Below, piece after piece: positions 21,481 to 31,200 of a DNA stretch of 64,000 nt. Source of the DNA: Streptomyces sp. NBC_01237 (GTDB taxonomy: Bacteria > Actinomycetota > Actinomycetes > Streptomycetales > Streptomycetaceae); assembly GCF_035917275.1 (NCBI RefSeq), contig NZ_CP108508.1, positions 1,426,001 to 1,490,000 of the forward strand, read 5' to 3'. Below the pieces are notes generated by a model. That model had not been told where the DNA came from. It saw only the letters and a program-made list of their open reading frames with translations, and did not search any database. The position numbers were made by a program, and so were the translations under genes. Within the stretch, counting starts at the first letter, position 1, and every line of letters begins with the position of its first letter.

Positions 21481-23642
21481 CGTCCGATCACGCCCGTTCC
21501 GGCATCGGGCTCGGTGCCCCACACCTCTTCGTCCTCCGAGAGCCATACGTTGCGCTGCCGGTCGCCGCCGTTGCCCCCGCCGCCCGGGGCGCCGCCACCG
21601 CCCATGCCCATCGGCGGCATGAAGGGCATGCCGCTCCCCGTCCCGCCGCCCGCTCCGCCCCGTCCGAGGGCGCCGAGCGACTGGGTGGACACGTTGCCCT
21701 GTACCGGCGGGACGGCCGGGGTCGCGGGCAGCCCCATCGCGGCCCGGGCCCGGTTGCTGAGCCCGGACACCACCGAGGTCGGCTCACGGTTCGCGTTGCC
21801 GTTGCCACTGCCGTCGAACAGCTTGCGGAGGTTCTCGGAGGCGCCCTTCGAACCCCCGAAGAGGTCGCCGCTCGACGTGTACGGACGACGCTGACCGTTC
21901 AGCAGATCGTCGAGCGACTTGGGGGTGCGGGTCTTCAGGTTGTTGCTGCTCTCGGTGATGTGCTTGCCCTGCGGGTCGGTGATGGTGCCGTCGGCGTTGA
22001 TCCGGGAACCCGGCGGAACGCTGAGCTTCCCGCCGTACATGTTGGTCAGGGGCTTGCCGTCCGCGCCGATCAGGTTTCCCTGAGCGTCCACCCTGGTGCC
22101 CTTGGGGACGATGACATTGCCCTCGGCGTCGACCCCGAAGCCCCGTATCGAGTCCCCGGAAGTGGAGCCGCTCGGAAGCGTCGGTGGCTTCGGGCCGCCC
22201 GTCGAGGGTGAAATGATCTTACCGCCGGGGCCGATGGTGGAGCCGGGCGGCACGATCAGGGGCTTGCCGTCCGCACCGAGGACCGGTTTGCCCTTGGCGT
22301 CGGTGACGGCACCGGTCTTGGGGTCGATACGCGATCCGGCCGGGACCGTCAGGGACCCGCCGGAGCCCGTGCCGGAGGTACCGCCGCTGGATCCCGTGAC
22401 CGGCGGCGGGACGAGGCCGAGGTTGCCGGTCTTGGGGAGGTTGGTCCCGGAAGTGCCCCCGCTCGGCCCGGTCACCGGAGGCGGGCCGCCGAGGCCCAGA
22501 TCGCCGCCGCCCGCACCGCCGCCGCCGTCACCGCCCGCGCCATCACCGCCGGCGCCGCCGCCGAGCATCTCCTTGAACTTGTTGAGGAAGTCGTCGGCAC
22601 TGCCGGGACCGCCGTCACCGCCGCCCGTACCCGTGTCGCCGTAGAAGTCCTTCTGTTCCTCGGCCGTCAGCGAGATGGTGAACGTCGGCTTCACGATGGA
22701 GTTCGCGTCGGAGAACTTGCCGCTCGCCGTGTCGTAGGCCGTCGCCAGGTCGAGCATCGTCTGCGCGGACTTCTCGTCGAGCTCGGTCCTGACACCGTCG
22801 AGCCAGCTCGCCTTCGCCTCGCGCTCGATGCCCTCCCAGTCAGGACCACTCTTCGTCGCGTCATGGTCCGATTTGGGGTTCTGGGTGATCATCACCTTCA
22901 GGAACTGCGCGTTCAGGTGGGTGAACGCCATGGCGATGGACCCGGCTTCACGGTGCTCGACAGGGCTCGCCCCCACGGTCTCCCGCTTGTCGAACCAGTT
23001 CCAGGAGTTCTTCCTCAGCACGTCTATGGTGGTCGACAATTGCTCGCTCACCTTCACGAGATTGTCCTTGAGCGTGCCGCCCAGGTAAAAGGACTGGGTC
23101 TCCTGGAGCGAACGCTTCACCGCCAGCAGAACGGCTTCGAAGAGTTCGGCGGACTCCCCTTGCAGTTCCTCCGAGCCGTTCCCCACCTTTTCGGCCCACT
23201 CATTGAACTTGGCCGCCCAACCGCCCGTCCAGACTTCCATGCTGTTGAGGATCTCGGACGCTTTGCGCGACGACGCCGCATTGGCATCCTTGTTCGTCCC
23301 GGACACCACCGATCCAAAGATCGGGCCGGGCGCGCCGGTGAACTCCATCAGCGCCCCGGAGTCATTTCCGAAGTCGGCCCAGTTGTATCCGAACCCGAAC
23401 ATGAGCCATTGCTCGTTCGCCCTGGTCGGGAAAGCGAAGGCGTACCAGCCGTCCAGCCCCCACTCCTTCGCCTTGAGCTTCGGAGTGCCGCTGAACCACT
23501 GGCCGTTCACCTCTTTGGTGATCCACTTCTTGGCACCCGAGCCCGCCACCAGGTTCCGGTCCGGAAGCTTGGTGGTCCCGTCGTGAAACATGGCGAGGAT
23601 GTCCTCCCACTTGGCCGGCATCCCGGGGGGCACCTCGACCAT
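21477..23642 (-). CDS. Large ESX-operon protein with helical head and Gly/Asp repeat tail
   Basis: 721 residues. Residues 1-~330 have a Trp-rich start (PAKWEDILAMF) and then long amphipathic helices, including a GGWAAKFNEWAEKVG segment. This recalls the ESX-associated 'AAWKG'-type proteins of Streptomyces; the name is from memory and not verified. Residues ~340-435 are a Gly-rich linker with two copies of PPVTGxSGGTSGT. Residues ~435-575 hold several copies of a ~25-residue repeat of the form VPPGSxIDxxGxIxDxxGKPL, likely a beta-rich stalk. The rest is Ser/Asn/Gly-rich and ends acidic. There is no signal peptide, so if exported it probably leaves by the ESX route. It starts 4 bp after the upstream small gene and overlaps the SseB-like gene by 4 bp. 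Confidence 0.65.
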   Translation of the reverse strand: MVEVPPGMPAKWEDILAMFHDGTTKLPDRNLVAGSGAKKWITKEVNGQWFSGTPKLKAKEWGLDGWYAFAFPTRANEQWLMFGFGYNWADFGNDSGALMEFTGAPGPIFGSVVSGTNKDANAASSRKASEILNSMEVWTGGWAAKFNEWAEKVGNGSEELQGESAELFEAVLLAVKRSLQETQSFYLGGTLKDNLVKVSEQLSTTIDVLRKNSWNWFDKRETVGASPVEHREAGSIAMAFTHLNAQFLKVMITQNPKSDHDATKSGPDWEGIEREAKASWLDGVRTELDEKSAQTMLDLATAYDTASGKFSDANSIVKPTFTISLTAEEQKDFYGDTGTGGGDGGPGSADDFLNKFKEMLGGGAGGDGAGGDGGGGAGGGDLGLGGPPPVTGPSGGTSGTNLPKTGNLGLVPPPVTGSSGGTSGTGSGGSLTVPAGSRIDPKTGAVTDAKGKPVLGADGKPLIVPPGSTIGPGGKIISPSTGGPKPPTLPSGSTSGDSIRGFGVDAEGNVIVPKGTRVDAQGNLIGADGKPLTNMYGGKLSVPPGSRINADGTITDPQGKHITESSNNLKTRTPKSLDDLLNGQRRPYTSSGDLFGGSKGASENLRKLFDGSGNGNANREPTSVVSGLSNRARAAMGLPATPAVPPVQGNVSTQSLGALGRGGAGGGTGSGMPFMPPMGMGGGGAPGGGGNGGDRQRNVWLSEDEEVWGTEPDAGTGVIGR

Positions 23643-23646
23643 GGTT

Positions 23647-24024
23647 TCACTTTCCCTTCGGCGTCAGGATCTCGGAGAACTCGTCGGCGAGGGTGCCGCC
23701 GATGCTCGTGGAGTCGTCCTCGGCGTCCTTGTGCTTGGTCTCCACGTCCCGCAGGCTGGCGGAGAAGTTGTTCATGAGCGTGATGGCCGTCTCGTACCGG
23801 GTGCGCATGCTGGCGCGGTACGTCTCCATCTGGCCCTCAAGTGCCTTCGCCTGCGTGCACTTCTCGGGGTTTCCGACGGCCAGCGGGATCTTCGCTCCGA
23901 GGCTCACATATTCCGCTTTGACCGTGAGGTCGCGGCGGAACGTGGGGAGCTCCTGATTCGCGTACCTGAGATAGACGCCGTCGGTCGACTGGAAGATGTC
24001 GCCCGAACTCTCGTCACCAGCCAT
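23647..24024 (-). CDS. Small helical ESX-operon protein
   Basis: 125 residues from ATG 24024; the alternative GTG at 24030 sits directly on the GAGG ribosome site, whereas the ATG lies ~7 nt after it, so the ATG is preferred. The protein is charged and helical (TYRASMRTRYETAITLM, SLRDVETKHKDAEDD), without a membrane segment. The length and two-helix layout are WXG100-like but it lacks the Trp-x-Gly turn; an STDGVYLRYANQEL segment lies near the N-terminus. It is third in the row of small genes and directly precedes the 721-residue protein (4-bp gap). It may be that protein's partner, but no direct evidence exists. Confidence 0.65.
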   Translation of the reverse strand: MAGDESSGDIFQSTDGVYLRYANQELPTFRRDLTVKAEYVSLGAKIPLAVGNPEKCTQAKALEGQMETYRASMRTRYETAITLMNNFSASLRDVETKHKDAEDDSTSIGGTLADEFSEILTPKGK

Positions 24025-24060
24025 GCTCACACCTCACAGAAGTCGGTTCGTTCGGCCTGG

Positions 24061-24360
24061 TCAGCTGCCCTGGAGACCGTTCAGGCCGCGGCCGCCGTCG
24101 ATGTCCCCGTCGATCTGCCGGGAGTGCATCCGCTGGAGAGTCGTCCGGGCGACACCGTACTGCTCGTCGAGCTGGAGCTTGATCTTGGCGAGTTCCGCCT
24201 GGAATTCCTCCCAGGAGGTACGGGTCTGACCGCTCAGGGTGTCGCGCAGCGCGCCGAAGTTCTTCTCCATCCAGGCGAGCGCTTCCTTCATCTCCTGCTG
24301 GGCCGCGTCCATGTTCTTGACGGCGTCCAGGACCCCTTGGTGACTGATCTTGACGGTCAT
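24061..24360 (-). CDS. WXG100-family protein (EsxB-like)
   Basis: 99 residues. Two helices flank a WEEF turn at about residue 50, a common variant of the Trp-x-Gly motif of ESAT-6-type proteins. The first helix contains AVKNMDAAQQEMKEALAWMEKN and the second FQAELAKIKLQLDEQYG; no signal peptide. Such proteins are exported as helical hairpin dimers by EccC and often accompany larger substrates; this is family knowledge. It lies 65 bp after the first small gene and 36 bp before the next, with a GAGGAGT-like ribosome site. A heterodimer with the 115-residue product is plausible but untested. Confidence 0.85.
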   Translation of the reverse strand: MTVKISHQGVLDAVKNMDAAQQEMKEALAWMEKNFGALRDTLSGQTRTSWEEFQAELAKIKLQLDEQYGVARTTLQRMHSRQIDGDIDGGRGLNGLQGS

Positions 24361-24425
24361 GACGGAACTCCTCGTGGGGCGTTAAGAGAGCGGGGAACGA
24401 AAGGGGAGAAGGGCGGTAAGGCCGG

Positions 24426-24773
24426 TCACCTGGGGTTGATCACGTCGGCGATACCGCCGGCGTAGGTGTTCGCCTCGTGCTCGGCGTCCACGAGGAGCCG
24501 GTTGGCCATCGCGGTGCCCTCACGGAAGAACTGGGTGCGCTCCATGACCCGGGCGTGGGCCCTGAGCCACTCGTCGATGCCCGCCGCGTGGGTCTCGGAG
24601 GAAACCGCCTGGTAGGCACCGCGGACCTGGCCCTGGATGGTCCTGACCTTGCGGCCGGCCTCATCCATGTCGCGAAGGTGCTGGTCCAGCGTCTTCAGCG
24701 TCTCCAGCATCGCTGTTTCATCATTGGACAGGCCGTCGGCCGAGTTGACGTTGAAGCCGGAGACATCAGACAT
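24426..24773 (-). CDS. WXG100-like protein (EsxA-like), first gene of the substrate operon
   Basis: 115 residues from ATG 24773, which is preceded by a good GGAGG site; longer in-frame versions run through non-coding-looking sequence and were rejected. The first ~20 residues are polar. Helices follow with TMLETLKTLDQHLRDMDEAG, then a DEWLRAH turn (degenerate WXG) and a second helical part ending HEANTYAGGIADV. There is no membrane segment. It heads the row of small ESX proteins that precedes the giant gene and is preceded by a 264-bp gap carrying a possible promoter. It is likely secreted with the 99-residue neighbour. Confidence 0.8.
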   Translation of the reverse strand: MSDVSGFNVNSADGLSNDETAMLETLKTLDQHLRDMDEAGRKVRTIQGQVRGAYQAVSSETHAAGIDEWLRAHARVMERTQFFREGTAMANRLLVDAEHEANTYAGGIADVINPR

Positions 24774-25037
24774 GGGGGGTCCTCCTGGACGCTGCGGGAA
24801 CACGACGGCACGACGGGTGCACGGCACGTCGACCACACCGGGAATCACGCCCTCCGGTAGTCGACGGATCATCAGGTTAATACGCCGTACGGGATCTTGG
24901 CACGGATGTTCCACGTCAATTCTGAGTGTTCACCTTCGAGGCGTGCGTGAGCTGCGGCAATGCCGTAGAAAGCGCCTGCCTCCCGGCTTCCCTATCCTCA
25001 AAGAAAGCTCAATTCCCTTAAGGCGGAGGGAAGTCCG
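24774..25037 (-). promoter_or_regulatory. Upstream region of the ESX substrate operon
   Basis: A 264-bp gap between eccB and the first WXG-like gene. On the minus strand a TTGACG element lies at 24919-24914. The matching -10 position (around 24896) reads GATCCC, which is poor. The region has lower GC than its surroundings near 24990-25020. A promoter is likely here but its exact position is uncertain. Confidence 0.4.
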
Positions 25038-26483
25038 CTATTGCGGCGCCTCGTTCTCCGCCACTTCCACCAGCCCCTGCGCCAGCAGGGTGGTGTCGTC
25101 CAGCGCGGGCCCGGACGCGAGCATCCCGAGGACGCCGGACGGCACGGGGACGGACTGCTCGGCGCTGTAGCCGAGCCGCTGGAGTCCCTTGTCGCCGCCG
25201 GGGACCGGGTACTTGGCCCCCGACTCGGTGACCAGGTAGTGGGCCGTGCCCGTGCCCGCGGAGGAGAGGGCCGTGACGAGTGCGCCGCCCTCCGGGCGTA
25301 CCGCGAACAGATCGGCGGCTCCGGACCCCGCGGTGATTCCTGGCTGGTTGGACACCGCCCGGCCGCCCACCGCGTCCGCGCGGGGCAGGACGACCGAGAT
25401 CGTCGGCCTGCCGTCCGCGGTACCGATGACGGCGCAGACGCCCTCGCCCGCGGCGACCGGCCTCGGGCCGGGAAGCTCGGTCGGAACGGCGCCTCCCGAG
25501 GCACCCACGAGCCGGGCCTCCTTCGGGTCCTGGTGGCGTGCCAGGTCGTCCGGGCCGACCCTGGGAAGTTCGACGGGTCCCCCGGCGTAGGCCGTCCGCT
25601 GGGTACGGGGATCGCCCTTCAGGAGCGCCTCCTCCAGGGCGGTGATCCGGGTCAGACCGCGCTCCGTCAGCAGGTAGTGGCGGCCGGAGGCCTCGAAGAG
25701 CTGCCCGACCCGGGTGGCGCGGCCCGCCAGCGAGGGCCCCGCCTTTCCGCGTCCCGTCACCTCCGGCACCGCCAGATCCGGTCCTGCGGGCAGGGCGTTG
25801 AGGAAGGCGTCGGGGACGGGGTACGCCCCGTCGGGGTCGTAGCCCAGCGACTGGACGGCGTAGTTCGCGGTGTTCAGCCGCAGCCGGGTGCCGTGCCAGA
25901 GCAGGTACGTGGCATCGCCCGGGACGCTGCGGACCAGGGTGGCCCGGTCCGAGGTGACGGGCCGGCCCTCGGCCGTCAGACCGACGGCCACGGTGAGGAG
26001 CGGCGCCTTCGCCGCGTCGGTCCGGGTGGCGCACACCGACCAGGCCGCGCGGCTGAGCGAGCCCGGCTGCGGCAGGGGGTCCGGCGCGCCGACGATGCCC
26101 AGGGTCGCGCCGCGCGGTGCGTCCTGGAGCGAGGCGGGCTTGACGCTCACCACCTTCATCCGGTCGCCCGCCAGGAGTCTGGCCGAGGTCTCGTTCAGGA
26201 CCGGGTGGAGGACTCCGTCGAGCGTGAGGTAGCGGGCGCCCGAGCGTTCGTCGATCACCAGTGTCCCGGTGGCCTTCCACGCGTTCGAACCGCCGGGCAC
26301 CACCAGCCCGTACACCGCGACGATGAGCGCGGCCAGCGCCGCGACCACGAGGCCGATGACGAAGCCCTTCGAGGTCCGCCGGTGCGCGGACTCGGGGGCG
26401 TCCGGGTCGTCCCGGAGCATTCCCAGTGACAGTCGGCTCATGACGAACATGTGCGCGTGGACCTGGTCCCGCCTGGACTGCAT
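25038..26483 (-). CDS. eccB: Type VII secretion membrane protein EccB
   Basis: 481 residues. The short cytoplasmic N-terminus carries the typical EccB pattern (SRRDQVHAHMFVMSRLSLGML), followed by one transmembrane helix (~41-63) and a large extracytoplasmic domain. Family-conserved segments include GARYLTLDGVLHPVLN and two repeats with GxLARHQD/VPxxLLxxLP-like features. EccB forms part of the ESX membrane core with EccC and EccD and probably lines the periplasmic side of the channel (family knowledge). The length is normal. Start ATG with an AAGGA site. It follows eccD by 117 bp and precedes the substrate genes, so machine and substrates are probably co-regulated. Confidence 0.93.
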   Translation of the reverse strand: MQSRRDQVHAHMFVMSRLSLGMLRDDPDAPESAHRRTSKGFVIGLVVAALAALIVAVYGLVVPGGSNAWKATGTLVIDERSGARYLTLDGVLHPVLNETSARLLAGDRMKVVSVKPASLQDAPRGATLGIVGAPDPLPQPGSLSRAAWSVCATRTDAAKAPLLTVAVGLTAEGRPVTSDRATLVRSVPGDATYLLWHGTRLRLNTANYAVQSLGYDPDGAYPVPDAFLNALPAGPDLAVPEVTGRGKAGPSLAGRATRVGQLFEASGRHYLLTERGLTRITALEEALLKGDPRTQRTAYAGGPVELPRVGPDDLARHQDPKEARLVGASGGAVPTELPGPRPVAAGEGVCAVIGTADGRPTISVVLPRADAVGGRAVSNQPGITAGSGAADLFAVRPEGGALVTALSSAGTGTAHYLVTESGAKYPVPGGDKGLQRLGYSAEQSVPVPSGVLGMLASGPALDDTTLLAQGLVEVAENEAPQ

Positions 26484-26600
26484 TCCTTGCCTTTCCGACC
26501 GGGCATCGGCCCGGCGCGCGAGGTCCCGGGGTCCGGGGCTTGCGCCCCCGGGACCCCGGGATCGGCCTGCTGGTCCGGCGGCGGACGCCGGACCGCGGGC

Positions 26601-27983
26601 TCAGCTGTTGAGGCCCCGCAGATACGAGTAGAGACCGGCGACGAGCAGGGCCAGCGGGACGAGGGCGATGGCGAAGAGCAGGTGGAGCAGATCGACCGCG
26701 CGCCCCCAGTAGGGCACCAGACGGCGGCCCGGCAGCGTCCAGCCCGTGATGGCGAGAACGGCCGCGACGGCCAGCAGTCCGGCGAGCAGCAGCGGCCGGG
26801 AGTCCGCGTCCAGCCGCAGGACCAGCAGCACCGTGAGCAGTACGGCACCGTAGGCGGCCGGCAGGACGACGGCGAGGCGCTGCCAGGCGCCGCCGATCCC
26901 CCGTGCGTGGGTGAACAGGAGCGCGCACAGGACCGCGGCCAGGGTGAGCGGCGCCCAGGACGTCTCGAACGCCAGCATCGTGAGGCAGCCCGCGGCCACC
27001 AGACCGGTGGCGCCGTAGAGGCCCGTGAGGTAGCCGTCGGCGACGGCGCCGCGGGCGGCGATCTGCTCGTCCGGGGTGGGGTCGATGCCCTCCTGGAGCT
27101 GGCCCGCGTTGGTGGGCAGCAGCGGGACCTTCAGGCCGGACAGGCGGAACGCCAGGGAGGGCAGGAAGTGCCCCAGCAGGACGACCGCCAGGATCAGCGG
27201 AGCGGCCGCGCCGGTGGGCGTGACGCCCAAGAGCATCACGGCGCCGCCGATCGCCCCGAGCACCGCGGCCAGTGCCGCGGCCAGGAACAGCGGGGCGCAC
27301 GCGCCCACGGCGGCCACCGCGAGCACGGCGGCGCCCGCCGCCGCGGAGCAGCCCGCCAGCAGCCGTGCGCCCAGTTCGGCGTCGGATCCGGCGCCCTGGG
27401 GCACGAGCGCACCGGCCACGGCGAGGAAGGGGATGGCGGCCGCGCCGAGCGCGCCGCCCGCGCCGACGTCCCCGACCGCGCGTGAGGCGGCTCCGGCGCC
27501 GGCCAGCAGGAGGATCGCGGTGCCCGCCGCGCAGACCGCTCTGATTCCCGGGGAACCGGGCAGCAGCAGGAGCAGCAGACCCGTGGCGAGGGCGCTCAGG
27601 GCGAGCGTGGTCATGAGGTGGTGCGACCACACGGGCCGCCAGGAGTCGGGGCGTTCGCGCAGCCTGCTGGAGAGCCCGTCGACGAGGTCGTCGTAGTGGA
27701 TCTCGGGCAGGGCGTCCCCGCGCAGGCGCAGGTGGACCGTCTCGCCGTCGTGCAGGCCCAGGTCGCCGAGCGTGTTCTCGTCGTCGAGCGGCTCCTGGCC
27801 GAGGCGTTGGAGCACCCAGCCGCCGGCCTGTGCTCCCCGTTCGTAGAGGTCGGTGCCCCCGTGGTCGACGATGGTCGGCATCAGGTCGGCGAGCACGATG
27901 TCGGACGGCACCGCGAGTTCGACGGAGCGATCGGGCGTCAGCACCGTGAGGCGGCACAGGGGTGCCGCGGATATGTCGGTCAA
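26601..27983 (-). CDS. eccD: Type VII secretion integral membrane protein EccD
   Basis: About 460 residues. An N-terminal ubiquitin-like domain (CRLTVLTPDRSVELAVPSD through GETVHLRLRGDALP) is followed by ~330 residues of closely spaced hydrophobic helices, about eleven, ending in a short tail. This is the EccD architecture: the translocation-associated core membrane subunit, present in two copies per protomer in mycobacterial ESX. The start is uncertain. TTG at 27983 gives a typical N-terminus (MTDISAAPLC) with GGAAGG ~13 nt upstream; GTG at 28034 gives a longer form without a clear ribosome site. It is divergent from eccC and upstream of eccB. Confidence 0.9.
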   Translation of the reverse strand: MTDISAAPLCRLTVLTPDRSVELAVPSDIVLADLMPTIVDHGGTDLYERGAQAGGWVLQRLGQEPLDDENTLGDLGLHDGETVHLRLRGDALPEIHYDDLVDGLSSRLRERPDSWRPVWSHHLMTTLALSALATGLLLLLLPGSPGIRAVCAAGTAILLLAGAGAASRAVGDVGAGGALGAAAIPFLAVAGALVPQGAGSDAELGARLLAGCSAAAGAAVLAVAAVGACAPLFLAAALAAVLGAIGGAVMLLGVTPTGAAAPLILAVVLLGHFLPSLAFRLSGLKVPLLPTNAGQLQEGIDPTPDEQIAARGAVADGYLTGLYGATGLVAAGCLTMLAFETSWAPLTLAAVLCALLFTHARGIGGAWQRLAVVLPAAYGAVLLTVLLVLRLDADSRPLLLAGLLAVAAVLAITGWTLPGRRLVPYWGRAVDLLHLLFAIALVPLALLVAGLYSYLRGLNS

Positions 27984-28034
27984 GCGCGTTTCATCGCCTT
28001 CCAGGACAGTGGTCGACGCGGTCAGATTGATCAC

Positions 28035-28212
28035 ATTAACTTGTGCGTGCAGTCTGTACGTTGTGGGGTGCCGCGATGATCGGCAACCCCGTTCCCGCCC
28101 ACCCCCCGGCCTGCGGACCTGTGTCGTCGGCCGTACCGCAGGCGTTTGACGTGCTGTCACCCCGAAGCGGCGTCACAGTAACCGCCGGCACCCCTCAGGA
28201 AGGCGATTCCCT
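28035..28212. promoter_or_regulatory. Divergent eccD/eccC intergenic region
   Basis: 178 bp between the outward-facing ESX machine genes; it must hold promoters in both directions unless eccD starts further upstream. An A/T-rich patch (ACATTAACTTGTG, ~28033-28045) is the best candidate -10 for eccD. AGGAAGG at ~28197-28203 is the eccC ribosome site. No convincing dyad operator was seen. Confidence 0.4.
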
Positions 28213-31200
28213 TTGAGCGTGGTCCTCTTCAAGAGGCCTCCCCGGCGTCTTGGCCCCGAGATGCCCCAGGGCGAACTGAGCCTCCAGGAGCCGCCCACGG
28301 TGCCGGAGACCCAGAGCGCGATGGGCAACATGATCACGTACATGCCGATGGCGCTCAGTTCGCTCGGCATGGTGCTCATCTTCCTGCGCCCCGGCAGCGG
28401 CGGCGGACCCATGATGTACGTCGCGATCGGGCTGATGGGGCTGTCGGCCGTCGGCATGCTGGTGTCGCAGATCGTGCGGGCCTCCGGGGACCGCAAGCGG
28501 GCGTTGCTCGGTGAGCGGCGCGACTACATGCGCTACCTGTCGATCAGCCGCAGGCGCATCCGCAAGGTGATCACGCAGCAGCGGGAGGCGCAGGCGTGGT
28601 CGCACCCGGACCCGGCGTCGCTGTGGGGCCTGGTGCCCACGGCCAGGCTGTGGGAGCGGCGGGCCGCGCACGCGGACTTCGCCGAGGTGCGGATCGCGGT
28701 GGGCGAGCAGCAGCTGGGCACGAAGCTGACGCCGCTGAGCACCAAACCGGTGGAGGATCTGGAGCCGCTGTCCGCGCATGCGCTGCGCCGCTTCATCAAG
28801 GCGTACGGCACGGTGCCGGACCAGCCGGTCGCGGTCTACCTGCGGACCTACGCGCGCGTCCTGCTGCAGGGCGACGAGCAGGCCGCACAGGCGATGGTGC
28901 GGGCCCTGCTGGCCCAGCTGAGCGTGTTCCACGCGCCGCAGGACCTGCGGATCGTGGTGCTGGCGGACCACGACCGCCGGGATGCCTGGGAGTGGGTGAA
29001 GTGGCTGCCGCACGCCCAGCATCCGACGGACGTCGACGGTGGCGGACCCGTACGGCTGGTCACCGATTCCGTCCTGGGTCTCGAATCGCTGCTCGGTGAG
29101 GAGCTGACCGGCCGGCCCGCCTTCGAGGCGGACGCCTCGCCGAGCGCCGAGGAGCCCTACTGCGTCGTGGTGCTGGACAGCTCCCGGACGCCCGCCGACT
29201 CCCGGCTGGCCACCGACGGGTACCGCAACACCGTGACGCTGGACGTGGCCGGTTCGCTGCCCTGGCGTCAGTCCCGCCACACGCTGCGGCTGCGGATCTC
29301 CGAGCGGCAGCTGGAGCTGGTGAGCACCGACCGGTCGGGGAAGGAGACCACGGCGGCGCTCGGCAGGCCCGACGCGCTGGGTCCCCGGCGGGCGAGGGCG
29401 CTGGCCACGCTGCTGTCCCCCTATCGGATGGGCATCACCACGGACAACGGTGAGGCCCTCACCTCGGACGTGCAGCTGACCACCCTGCTCGGCCTGCCCG
29501 ACCTGCACACCGTCGATCTGGACGGCGTGCGCGCCGACCGGAGCGAGCGGGCCAGGCTGCGGGTGCCGCTGGGGCTCGCCGGGGACGGCACCCCGGTGGA
29601 ACTGGACATCAAGGAGGCGGCGCAGGGCGGTATGGGCCCGCACGGCGTGCTGATCGGCGCGACGGGTTCCGGCAAGTCGGAGCTGCTGCGGACCCTGGTG
29701 CTCGCCCTGGCGCTCACCCACTCGTCGGAGAAGCTCAACTTCGTCCTGGTGGACTTCAAGGGCGGCGCCACGTTCCTCGGCCTGGACGGTCTGCCGCACA
29801 CCTCGGCCGTGATCACCAACCTCGCCGACGAGTCCTCGCTGGTCGAGCGCATGCAGGATGCCCTGCACGGTGAGCTGATGCGCCGCCAGGAGCTGCTGCG
29901 CAGCGCCGGGAACTACACGTCGGCCTTCGAGTACGAGACGGCGCGGGCGGCGGGCGCCGATCTGGTGCCGCTGCCGACGCTCTTCGTGGTGGTCGACGAG
30001 TTCAGTGAACTCCTCTCCGCGCACCGCGACTTCATGGACCTGTTCGTGATGGTGGGGCGGCTGGGCCGCAGCCTGGGGGTTCATCTGCTGCTCGCCTCGC
30101 AGCGGCTGGACGAGGGCCGCATGACCCAGCTGGAGTCGCACCTGTCGTACCGGATCGCGCTGCGCACGTTCTCCTCCATGGAGAGCCGGGGCGTCCTGGG
30201 TGTGCCGGATGCCTACCAGCTGCCGTCCGTCCCCGGCAGCGCCATCCTCAAGAAGGACACCGGGACCCTCGTCCGGTTCAAGGCCGCGTACGTCTCCGGG
30301 CCCTACCAGGGTGTCCGCAGGGTCGGCGCGTCGGCCGTGGCCGGTCAGGTGGTCCCGTACCGCACGGAGTGGACCGCGCCCCGCGTTCCCGCGCCCGATC
30401 CGGACCCGCAGCCGGCCGCGGCGACGGAGGAGGAGAGCGAGGAGACCCTGCTCGCTCTGGCGGTGGCCCGGATGCGGGAGGGCGGCAGGCCCGCGCACCG
30501 GGTCTGGCTGCCGCCGCTGGACGCTCCGCTGTCGCTGGACACCCTGCTGATGGGACTGGAGGTGGACGCCGAGCGGGGTCTCACCACCGTCGACTCCGCT
30601 CTGCACGGCGGGCTGACGGTGCCGGTGGGCATCATCGACCGGCCCTTCGACCAGACCCGCGAACCCCTGCTGGCCGAGCTGTCCGGGGCGGGCGGTCACG
30701 TCGGCATCGCGGGCGGGCCGCAGAGCGGCAAGTCCACCCTCGTGCGTGACCTGATCATGTCGCTCGCCCTCACCCACACACCGCGCGAGATCCAGTTCTA
30801 CTGCCTGGACTTCGGCGGTGGTTCGCTCGGCGCGCTGCGCGACCTGCCGCATGTGGGCGGTGTCACGGGCCGACTGGACCTGGAGCGGGTGCAGCGCACC
30901 CTGGCCGAGGTGCACGGGCTGGTGGCCCGGCGCGAGAAGCAGTTCGCCGAGCTGGGCATCGACTCCATGGCGACGCTGCGGGCCCGCCGGGCGGCCGGGG
31001 AGATGCCGGACGAGCCGTACGGCGACGTGTTCCTCGTGGTCGACGGATGGGGCACGGTCCGCCAGGACTTCATGGACATCATGGACACCTTCACGGCGCT
31101 GGCGGCACGCGGTCTCAACTACGGTGTCCATCTCATCGTGGCGGCGGGCCGCTGGTCGGAGATTCCCACCGCGCTGCGGGACCAGCTCGGCACGCGTTTC

